Below the pieces are notes generated by a model, which did no database searches, was not told where the DNA came from, and saw only the letters and a program-made list of their open reading frames with translations. A stretch of 20,796 nt of DNA from Acidobacteriaceae bacterium (lineage in GTDB: Bacteria; Acidobacteriota; Terriglobia; Terriglobales; Acidobacteriaceae), in contig PMBA01000225.1 in assembly GCA_003152795.1 (NCBI GenBank), positions 529 through 21,324 of the forward strand. The letters run 5' to 3'. Shown here one piece after another: positions 14,877 through 20,796 of the stretch (its first letter is position 1; every line of letters begins with the position of its first letter). The translations under genes were made by a program, and so were the position numbers.

Positions 14877-17800
14877 TCAGGGACCCGAAACGTAGGTGTA
14901 TGCGTTGCTCAACCACTGTCCTCCAACAAACGAGTAGAGGGTCACGTAGATGGTGCTGCCATCGGCCGGCAGACTGTACACCGGCGTGGTCAAGGCATTG
15001 CCCAGGTTTCCGGATTGATAGTACTGGTTGCCGCCCGGAGTGTTTCCGATGTCGAGCCAGTACGCGCTGGCGTTTGCATCCGAGCTCCAGGTGAAAATGG
15101 CCGAGCTCCCGCTCAGCGTCGTACTTGGGACCGGCGTCTGGATGACGGCCAGTCCGCTGGTCGCGTTGAACGCCGTGTAAGTGTAGGCGTTGCCCGACCA
15201 CTGAGCGCCGATCAGGGAATAGAGGGTGACATAGATGGCGCTGCCATCGGTCGGCAGACCGTTCACCGTCGTCGCCAGCACGTTGCCCAGGTTCCCCGAT
15301 TGATAGAACTGGTTGCCGCCCGGGGTGCTGCCGACATCAAGCCAGTAAGCGGACGCTCCCGCGCCCGCCGTCCAGTTGAAGGTAACGCTGCTGGCGGTCA
15401 ACGTCGAAGCTGGAACCGGGGTCGTAATGACTCCCCCCGCGGCCGCCAGATTGTACGCGGTATAGGTATAGGAGTTGCTCACCCATTGGCCGCTGCTGCT
15501 GAATTTTGTATACAGGGTGGCATAAACGGTGCTGCCGTCGGTGGGCAGTGCGTTTGCCGTGGCTTGCAGCGTCGTGCTCGACAGGCTTCCCGACTGATAG
15601 TACTGGCTGCCGCCAGCGGAGCTGCCGATGTCCAGCCAGTAGGCCGTCGCACCGGTTCCCGCCGCCCAGTTGAAAGTGACGCTGCTGCCGCTCAGTGGTC
15701 CGGGCGCGACGGGAGAGGTCATGGTGGCCAAAGTATCGCCGTTCGGGACCCCGTTGTAAGCGGTGTAGTGGTAATCGGTGTACTGCCATTGTCCATTCGC
15801 GTAGTACCACCAGCGGACCCAGATGGTGCTGCCATCGGTGGGCAGCGTATTGACGGTGACAGACAGTGCCGTCCCCAGGCTGCCCGACTGGTAATACTCG
15901 TTGCCACCTTGTTCCTTGCCGATGTCGAGCCAGTACGCCGTTGCCGGCGCAGGCGCGGTGGGAGCGGTGGCTGACATGGTGGCGGTGTTGTACATGTACC
16001 ACTGGAAGGTCTGCGAATTGCTTTTGAGGGCGGAACCGTTGGCGGGGTAGTTGATGCCCGTGCCGCACATCGGCTTGATCAGATTGGCTTGCTCGACGGC
16101 ATAGGTCCAGTAGTATTCGTAGTCTTCGCTGAAAAGGTAAAAAACCGAATTGTTGGGCAAAAGCAAGACCGTATTGCCACCGTACCCGCTCATATACGGA
16201 ATCCAGAATTGGCAGGTAAATGTCGAATTGAATGGATTCGTCGCCAGGCCGCCGTTTTCTGTCGCACCGCTATTCGGAGGGAATTCCGTCGTAGTCCAAT
16301 ACTTGGTCCAGTAGTCGTTGTTGTAGTGGTTGGTGTTCGCGACGATAGGCGAGCCCGTATAGAAGCCTGAATCGGCAGTGACCAGGCCGATGTTCGAAGT
16401 GCGAACCATGGAATCGTCTTCCCGGGCCGGATCCAGGACCTGTGTGCCGTTGATCTTCCCGTTGTTGTTATTAAAGAAATATCCAATCTTGGCAAGGTCA
16501 TCCGCGATGAAGTACATGCCATGGCTGCCGATGGGCGCGCCGGTGGCCGAGACCTTGGTGCTCGAACTACAGTTAGCCGACGTACTTTGGTTATTGCACG
16601 CCGTTCGCATGATTTGCTGCATGCCCTGGCTCACGTTGAGGGGACTGAAAACGTCGGTGTAGGTTTTGGTCCAAATGTCGGTGCTGGCGCCCAGTTGCGC
16701 TTGCGCGTACGCCTCCATGGCTGAAGTCTGCAGGAAGGTATCGTGACTGTGGTACACCCACGTGGTTCCTGGAGTGGTGGTGTTCGTTTTGAAAAGATTG
16801 AACGCATCGTAGATTTTCGAAGCCGCCGTCGGGGTGGTGTAGTTGTAGTAAGGAACCGCGCCCACAAAATTGGTCTCGCTGGTGCTGTTTTCATCGGTTT
16901 CGAAGCCCGTGCTGTTGTAATTCCCGCTGGCCATGTCGGCGAGGTTATCGAAAGTGGTATTGGTCCAACTACCGCCGATGGTGTATTGCGGAATGTAATT
17001 CTTCATGAGCAAGCTATAGACTCCGCTGCCAAATTGCTGGCCGAGCCGGCTCAGGGCAGTCTCGGCAAAGGCGGACTTGGCGACCGAATACGAAGGCCAG
17101 CGCATCTCCGAGCAGAAGGCGTAGGCATCTGTACGCGTTTGGCAGGTGCTGACGTAATTAATGCCGTTGATGTACAGTCCGTAGCCGGCAATGTAAGTGG
17201 GATGCAGGTACTGGCCGATGAAACCCGCGGTGCTGACGCCGGAACCGGGATAGTCGGTGGCCAGTGAGGAGAAAGGTTTCGTCGGTATACGGTTGGCGAT
17301 TTCCGCCGACGCATTGTTTTCCATCGTTGTATCGCCGGAGATCGTGGACGGCGTATAGGTAGCCGTGAGATTTCCGTAGAAGTTCGCTTGCCAGTACGCG
17401 CAGACTTCATAATCGATCTGGTAGAAGACGTGGGAAATGCTGGAGCCGTTGAACAGAAATGTCATCTCGCCGTTGTGCACGCAGTTCTGGTTGTATTCCG
17501 CAAGCGTAAACGGGAATGAGGCACGGGTGTATCCGTTGTCGCTGGTTTCGTTCCAGACCCGTCCATAGCCAATGATGATGTTCCAATTCGAGGATCCGGT
17601 GTACTGCAGCCCTTGGGTAACCGGGATGAGCCAACTGCCGTTTTGCACGAATTGAAGGACGAGCGAGGTGCCGCTGTTCGCCCCTAGGTGTTTCCACGCA
17701 GTGACGCTCGAGTAGGCCAGGGGGTCGTACACGGAAGTGTAGTTGCCTATAGTCGTGACCGACGCCAACGTCAGAGTTCCTTCAAAGGTATTCGTAGGCG

Positions 17801-18011
17801 CGGCGGCGGTGGCGGGAATACCAAACCCATTGGTATCGCTCACGATCGCGGTTGGCTGCGCGGTGCCCGTCAGGGTGGCGTAGGTATTCACAGTCCGGCT
17901 GACAACGCCGCTGCCAGTGAGCGGATCGCCCGGCATGGGAGTGACCTGTGCAAACGCCGGTGCGCATCCCAAAGCGAACAGGAGCGCAGTGATAAGACGG
18001 GCAGATTTCAT
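14877..18011 (-). CDS. Exported SxxK serine hydrolase (beta-lactamase-like) with four C-terminal repeats
   Basis: A 1044-aa secreted protein. The ATG at 18011 is chosen because GGAGGGAGG lies 7 nt upstream. An ATG at 18032 would place that ribosome site inside the gene. The signal peptide cleaves after AFA at 21. The mature N-terminus begins VTPMPGDPLTGSG, a motif shared with the gene at the right edge. A beta-lactamase/penicillin-binding-like hydrolase core spans about 230-645. Its features are Ser309-Val-Ala-Lys312 (SxxK, in YSVAKS), a Tyr420-x-Ser in place of the usual YxN, and GYGGNTVLLLP (609-619) at the position of the HxG/KTG strand. Four repeats of about 97 aa follow. Many Asn/Thr/Ser residues fit an extracellular protein. 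Esterase, amidase or peptidase activity is possible, and the altered second motif makes the chemistry uncertain. It is transcribed from a promoter at 18131-18159 through a structured leader. Confidence 0.75.
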   Translation of the reverse strand: MKSARLITALLFALGCAPAFAQVTPMPGDPLTGSGVVSRTVNTYATLTGTAQPTAIVSDTNGFGIPATAAAPTNTFEGTLTLASVTTIGNYTSVYDPLAYSSVTAWKHLGANSGTSLVLQFVQNGSWLIPVTQGLQYTGSSNWNIIIGYGRVWNETSDNGYTRASFPFTLAEYNQNCVHNGEMTFLFNGSSISHVFYQIDYEVCAYWQANFYGNLTATYTPSTISGDTTMENNASAEIANRIPTKPFSSLATDYPGSGVSTAGFIGQYLHPTYIAGYGLYINGINYVSTCQTRTDAYAFCSEMRWPSYSVAKSAFAETALSRLGQQFGSGVYSLLMKNYIPQYTIGGSWTNTTFDNLADMASGNYNSTGFETDENSTSETNFVGAVPYYNYTTPTAASKIYDAFNLFKTNTTTPGTTWVYHSHDTFLQTSAMEAYAQAQLGASTDIWTKTYTDVFSPLNVSQGMQQIMRTACNNQSTSANCSSSTKVSATGAPIGSHGMYFIADDLAKIGYFFNNNNGKINGTQVLDPAREDDSMVRTSNIGLVTADSGFYTGSPIVANTNHYNNDYWTKYWTTTEFPPNSGATENGGLATNPFNSTFTCQFWIPYMSGYGGNTVLLLPNNSVFYLFSEDYEYYWTYAVEQANLIKPMCGTGINYPANGSALKSNSQTFQWYMYNTATMSATAPTAPAPATAYWLDIGKEQGGNEYYQSGSLGTALSVTVNTLPTDGSTIWVRWWYYANGQWQYTDYHYTAYNGVPNGDTLATMTSPVAPGPLSGSSVTFNWAAGTGATAYWLDIGSSAGGSQYYQSGSLSSTTLQATANALPTDGSTVYATLYTKFSSSGQWVSNSYTYTAYNLAAAGGVITTPVPASTLTASSVTFNWTAGAGASAYWLDVGSTPGGNQFYQSGNLGNVLATTVNGLPTDGSAIYVTLYSLIGAQWSGNAYTYTAFNATSGLAVIQTPVPSTTLSGSSAIFTWSSDANASAYWLDIGNTPGGNQYYQSGNLGNALTTPVYSLPADGSTIYVTLYSFVGGQWLSNAYTYVSGP
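14880..15950 (-). repeat. Four tandem ~97-aa beta-sandwich-like repeats in the serine hydrolase
   Basis: The C-terminal third of the protein contains four copies of a module. Each has a (A)YWLD(I/V)G motif, GG..(Y/F)YQSG, a LP(T/A)DGS(T/A)(I/V) motif, a short aromatic strand and (S/D)..YTYTA(Y/F)N. The YWLDIG tyrosines are at residues 693, 791, 889 and 984, a period of 95-98 aa (about 290 bp). The similarity is visible in the DNA as well. The first copy is the most divergent (WWYYANGQWQYTDYHYTAYN). Such modules recall Ig/fibronectin-like surface domains found in extracellular proteins of Acidobacteria and Myxococcota. Carbohydrate or surface binding is inference. Confidence 0.85.
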
Positions 18012-18126
18012 GGTGTTGCCTCCCTCCGGCATTCAGCCGGATCTTGTCGGATCCACTTTCAAGACTGGGGCAACACTTAGGGGTTTCCCCCTGCGAGCGG
18101 AAGGCGATGCGCCCTTGGACTTCCGC
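18012..18126 (-). promoter_or_regulatory. Structured 5' leader of the serine hydrolase gene (candidate cis-regulatory RNA)
   Basis: Reading the minus strand from the predicted transcript start there are several stems. First, GCGGAAG/CTTCCGC (18120-18126 with 18097-18103) encloses GGCG-CAT-CGCC. Second, AGGGG-GAAA-CCCCT (18079-18092) has a GNRA tetraloop. Third, GTGTTGCC (18069-18076) pairs perfectly with GGCAACAC (18013-18020). That last pair encloses GGATC/GATCC (18039-18054) and CCGGC/GCCGG (18026-18040), which share two bases. The long-range stem covers the last two bases of the Shine-Dalgarno and the whole spacer before the ATG, so the fold would hide the ribosome site. I do not recognise a named riboswitch class. 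Confidence 0.5.
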
Positions 18127-18130
18127 ACAG

Positions 18131-18159
18131 TTTATGAAGTCTCCTGTAACGTTTGTCAA
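18131..18159 (-). promoter_or_regulatory. Sigma70-type promoter of the serine hydrolase gene
   Basis: On the minus strand a perfect TTGACA (18154-18159) is followed after exactly 17 bp by CATAAA (18131-18136, four of six consensus matches). Transcription would start near 18124 and produce a leader of about 112 nt. An A-run lies upstream of the -35 (18183-18189, the + strand T-run). Between 18190 and 18297 I see nothing recognisable. Confidence 0.6.
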
Positions 18160-18297
18160 GGGAAAAACGTAATTCGCTCATATTTTTTTGCGGCGCGTTA
18201 AAACATGTGGGAGGAGTGAAAGTCAGCCATCCTGCAGAATTGCTGTAAGGTTGCAAAGTTTCTGGAGGTACTTGCAAATCAAGCCCGCCGATGGAGA

Positions 18298-18350
18298 GCT
18301 CGGGCGTCCCCGAGCGGCCGCCAGACTGCCGCGCAAGCCAGACCGCTTGC
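18298..18350 (-). terminator. Double hairpin downstream of the nitrilase gene
   Basis: Two stems lie 14-66 bp after the nitrilase stop. One is GCAAGC/GCTTGC with a 6-nt loop (18333-18350). The other is GCTCGGG/CCCGAGC with a 4-nt loop (18298-18315). Neither is followed by a T-run on the minus strand, so rho-dependent termination or mRNA 3'-end protection is more likely than intrinsic termination. Confidence 0.35.
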
Positions 18351-18363
18351 CTCCCAATCATTT

Positions 18364-19212
18364 CTACTTCTCAGGCATCTTCAAAGGTCCCAATGCGGCC
18401 ATCGCGCCGGATTCTTCGTACGCGCCTCGATAGCAGGGAAAGTCAATCGGCGTGTCGCGGAAAGACTTGAGGATCTGACCGAGTCGCAAGGTACCAGACC
18501 GTCTCACTTCTCGTACCCGATCGAGATCGATGGTAAAAGGAATCTGTTCCCCCACTTCGCCCGACTGATGGATGATCTCGCCTTCCGGGCCGACGATGAT
18601 GGATCGTCCATTGCCCAGTTGACCCGCACAGTTGACATCCGCGAAATAGCACTGGTTCATGATGGCATTGGCCTGGGCAATGATCAGTTCCTGTGGCCGG
18701 TCGATGGTTCCCGTCATGGTCGGATGGACCACGATCTCCGCGCCCATCCATGCCAGGGCGCGAGTCGTCTCTGGAACCCAACCGTCATAGCAAATGGAAA
18801 CTCCAAAGCGGCCAACCCTGGGAATATCGAAGGTGACGAATTCAGTTCCGCCTTTCACTCCTTTTTCATATGGCAGGAAGGGATACATCTTGCGGTATCG
18901 CGCGACTACCTCGCCCTCGGGACTGATGACCGGCGTGGTGTTGAATATGTCTTCTCCAACCCGCTCATAGATTGACCCCGGGATAAGCCACACACTGTGT
19001 TTCTTTGCCAGGGCCTGATACCGGTTCTCGGTCGGTCCCGGCATCGCTTCGGCAAAACTCAGACCGGGTCCGAAGGAGCAAAGCTCGGGGAACACGACCA
19101 TTTGAACCCAGGGAAATCGGGCCAGAACACGCGCCGTCTCTTTTTCCAGACGATCGCGATTATCCGCATATGGCAAATCAACCTGTAACGCTGCAATCGA
19201 GAACAATGACAT
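18364..19212 (-). CDS. Nitrilase-superfamily carbon-nitrogen hydrolase (aliphatic amidase-like)
   Basis: A 282-aa cytoplasmic enzyme of the nitrilase/amidase fold that hydrolyses a C-N bond. The ATG at 19212 is chosen because GGAG lies 6 nt upstream and the family's start (SLFSIAALQVDLPYADNRD) follows at once. The frame is open to 19326, but that extra part is not family-like. The Glu-Lys-Cys triad is Glu43 in VVFPELCSFGPG, Lys108 in YRKMYPFLPYEKG and Cys141 in GVSICYDGWVPE. The length is normal. RKMYPFLPYEKGV and ICYDGWVPETTR resemble the formamidase/aliphatic amidase side of the family more than N-carbamoylputrescine amidases, but the substrate cannot be read from sequence. It lies 55 bp after the MFS permease on the same strand, a likely two-gene operon of uptake plus hydrolysis. 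Confidence 0.88.
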   Translation of the reverse strand: MSLFSIAALQVDLPYADNRDRLEKETARVLARFPWVQMVVFPELCSFGPGLSFAEAMPGPTENRYQALAKKHSVWLIPGSIYERVGEDIFNTTPVISPEGEVVARYRKMYPFLPYEKGVKGGTEFVTFDIPRVGRFGVSICYDGWVPETTRALAWMGAEIVVHPTMTGTIDRPQELIIAQANAIMNQCYFADVNCAGQLGNGRSIIVGPEGEIIHQSGEVGEQIPFTIDLDRVREVRRSGTLRLGQILKSFRDTPIDFPCYRGAYEESGAMAALGPLKMPEK

Positions 19213-19267
19213 GGTCAACTCCAAAGGTGAATCATGAACCCTCAAGCTTCCGAACACCTGGCGTGGA

Positions 19268-20473
19268 TTACGGAACCGCCTGTGCGATCTGCCGGTCGGG
19301 CAAATCGTTGACGGCGCCATGGTCAAGCACCCACGCCGGCATCGCCGACGCCAACGTTGCGCAAACCAGCAGCGCGAGCGCCGTCGCGATCAACAGTGAG
19401 TAATTGCCCGCTCCTACGATGAACGAAAATAGCATCGGGCCCGACGCCAGGCCCATCTTGGAGGCGAAGCCGCCCCAGACCGCGGTCTGGCCAGTCTGAT
19501 CGAACCTGGCGCACATGCCAAGCAAATGGGAGATCACGAAATTCCAGGTAATGCCCGTGCCGATATTCGCGGCAATCCAAATCCATTTCACGTCGCTGTA
19601 ATTGAATACATAAGTGCCCGCGATCGTCAGCAGCATACCGGCGAGGATGGGTTTGAAGATTCCGAAACGGGTGGAAAGCACGATCACTAAAACTGCGCCC
19701 AGCGTGGCGAACCAGTTGGCGATGCCCAGCGTTTCGCTGATGAACGTTACTTCCAGTCCATGACGCTTTCCGAGTCCGATGATGAAGGCGAAGAGCCCCA
19801 TGTTGGCGGCCTGAAAGAAAAATACTGCGAACAGTGCGAGCAGCAACGGCTTCCATTGCAAACGATCGGCCGCGCCCCCCGGACCGCGCGGCACGGGTAC
19901 CTTCACCGGATAATCGGGGAGAAACTGCAGCATCGCCAGGGTCGTCAAGCTGAACAGGATCAACGTCGCGAATAAAACATTCGTGCCAAACTTCGGCACC
20001 AGCAACGGCAAACTCATTACGCCCAGACCACCGGCGAAAACCTGCACCAGAAGCAACACGCCAAACGTGCGGTCCGGCGCGGTCGTGCGGGCGAAGATCG
20101 AGAAGCTTATCCCCACCAGCATCCCGCCGATAAAACCGTGCAGGAAGCGAGTTCCCATCAGCCCATATGGATTCTTGACGAGCATGGACAGCAGGTCCAT
20201 GGCAATCAACCCCAGCAGAAGCAAGTGGGCGGCAGATATCCAATTGATGCGCCGAACCAGAAATGCAATCAGGAACGCGCCGCAGGCCGCGCCATACACA
20301 TTGCAGGAACCCACCAACCCTGCCTGCTTGTTGCTGAAGCCGAGCCCCACCTTCAGGCCGTCGACCAGTGCCGGCATGATGTTGACATAGAAAAATCCAG
20401 CGGTGGCGAGAAACGCCAGCAGGACGCGCGCCAACATGCTGTTCGGAGAAACTTTTGGCAAGCTGTTCCGCAT
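19268..20473 (-). CDS. MFS permease
   Basis: A 401-aa inner-membrane transporter with about 12 hydrophobic segments and a central cytoplasmic loop (around 190-207, PDYPVKVPVPRGPGGAADR). FARTTAPDRTFGVLL after the fourth segment and the overall shape fit a general MFS exporter/importer, with no specific family recognised. The ATG at 20473 has no clear Shine-Dalgarno. A TATACT-like -10 sits 10-16 bp upstream on the minus strand (20484-20489) without a good -35, which might mean a very short leader. ATG at 20437 is an alternative start. It precedes the nitrilase gene by 55 bp and so may carry that enzyme's substrate (for example an amide or nitrile) or its product. That link is inference. Confidence 0.82.
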   Translation of the reverse strand: MRNSLPKVSPNSMLARVLLAFLATAGFFYVNIMPALVDGLKVGLGFSNKQAGLVGSCNVYGAACGAFLIAFLVRRINWISAAHLLLLGLIAMDLLSMLVKNPYGLMGTRFLHGFIGGMLVGISFSIFARTTAPDRTFGVLLLVQVFAGGLGVMSLPLLVPKFGTNVLFATLILFSLTTLAMLQFLPDYPVKVPVPRGPGGAADRLQWKPLLLALFAVFFFQAANMGLFAFIIGLGKRHGLEVTFISETLGIANWFATLGAVLVIVLSTRFGIFKPILAGMLLTIAGTYVFNYSDVKWIWIAANIGTGITWNFVISHLLGMCARFDQTGQTAVWGGFASKMGLASGPMLFSFIVGAGNYSLLIATALALLVCATLASAMPAWVLDHGAVNDLPDRQIAQAVP

Positions 20474-20630
20474 TGCGAACTGGAGTATAGCAGCCGCTTT
20501 ACGGTGCGGGTTAGGTCACTTGTGCCTTTCTCTCAACCCGGGCAGCCGCACTCACACCGTCCCCACTGTTTTTGAAACAACGCGCTTTATAGTAAGGTTA
20601 TTTCTCTGCGCAAGGGAGCGAGCCCACCGC

Positions 20631-20796
20631 ATGCAAACTTCAGGTCCACTCCGTTTGCTGTTGCTATGCCTGGTGTTGCCTGGATGGTGCGCCGGGTTGG
20701 CTACAACGCCTGTACCCGGCGACCCCTTAAGCGGCAACGGCAATGTGAATCGGTCCGTTCTCACTTCCAGCCAGCTCTTCTCAAGCGCTGCCCCAG
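20631..20796 (+). CDS. Exported paralog of the serine hydrolase, 3' truncated by window edge
   Basis: An open frame from the ATG at 20631 to the window end (55 codons). AGGGAG at 20613-20618 is a distant ribosome site. The product starts with a signal peptide (LRLLLLCLVLPGW core, cleavage likely after GLA at 24). It then reads TTPVPGDPLSGNGNVNRSVL, which matches VTPMPGDPLTGSGVVSRTVN at the mature N-terminus of the 1044-aa hydrolase. The two therefore share at least the N-terminal domain. Divergent from the MFS gene across a 157-bp gap in which I see no strong promoter. The rest of the protein is outside the window, so whether it has the SxxK core or the repeats is unknown. Confidence 0.7.
   Translation, partial: MQTSGPLRLLLLCLVLPGWCAGLATTPVPGDPLSGNGNVNRSVLTSSQLFSSAAP

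Noticed and set aside
14880..15950. Direct repeats considered as a CRISPR or minisatellite
   Set aside because: The ~290-bp period is in frame with the serine hydrolase and encodes protein repeats; there are no short repeats with spacers.
18012..18032. ATG at 18032 as start of the serine hydrolase
   Set aside because: It would put the GGAGGGAGG ribosome site inside the gene and add seven residues before a perfect signal peptide.
19213..19326. N-terminal extension of the nitrilase to 19326
   Set aside because: The added residues overlap the end of the MFS gene and lack family similarity; ATG 19212 has GGAG at 6 nt.

Overview
The window looks like chromosomal DNA of an Acidobacteriota bacterium (Terriglobia type). 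This is inferred from the Oar-like TonB-dependent receptor with an N-terminal carboxypeptidase-regulatory domain, the membrane-anchored winged-helix regulator style, the acidobacterial flavour of HisA, a RAYT-type transposase remnant, and GC-rich, tightly packed genes. No rRNA or other taxonomic marker is present, so the assignment is moderate.

Left part (1-1367): the end of a histidine biosynthesis operon, hisF (5' end cut by the window) overlapping hisA.

Centre-left (1535-13128): a starch/maltodextrin utilisation locus. A + strand operon encodes an exported GH13 alpha-glucosidase, cytoplasmic MalQ and an SLC45-like sugar permease. A convergent gene encodes a single-pass membrane regulator with an N-terminal DNA-binding-type domain. 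Divergent from it are a 1169-aa TonB-dependent receptor and an exported SusA/cyclomaltodextrinase-like GH13 enzyme. The inferred logic is: the secreted GH13 enzymes trim alpha-glucans, the receptor brings oligosaccharides across the outer membrane, the MFS protein crosses the inner membrane, and MalQ remodels maltodextrins inside. No SusD-like gene is present.

Middle (13129-14876): a scar-like zone. It holds a 3' fragment of a tRNA-Cys gene (minus strand, with encoded CCA), an unidentified ORF fragment, a DinB-family gene, a RAYT transposase reduced to its N-terminus, and several strong palindromes. The tRNA fragment has the form of a distal attachment site. If so, everything to its right is an old genomic island and the intact tRNA-Cys lies beyond the right edge.

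Right part (14877-20796): a 1044-aa exported SxxK serine hydrolase with four ~97-aa C-terminal repeats, expressed from a good sigma70-type promoter through a ~112-nt leader that folds around its own ribosome binding site. It is followed upstream by a nitrilase-family amidohydrolase and an MFS permease, both on the minus strand. At the right edge begins a second gene on the + strand whose mature N-terminus is clearly paralogous to the serine hydrolase.

The observations most worth checking are the structured leader RNA, the tRNA-Cys scar, the paralogous serine hydrolase pair, and the membrane regulator wired between the two arms of the maltodextrin locus.
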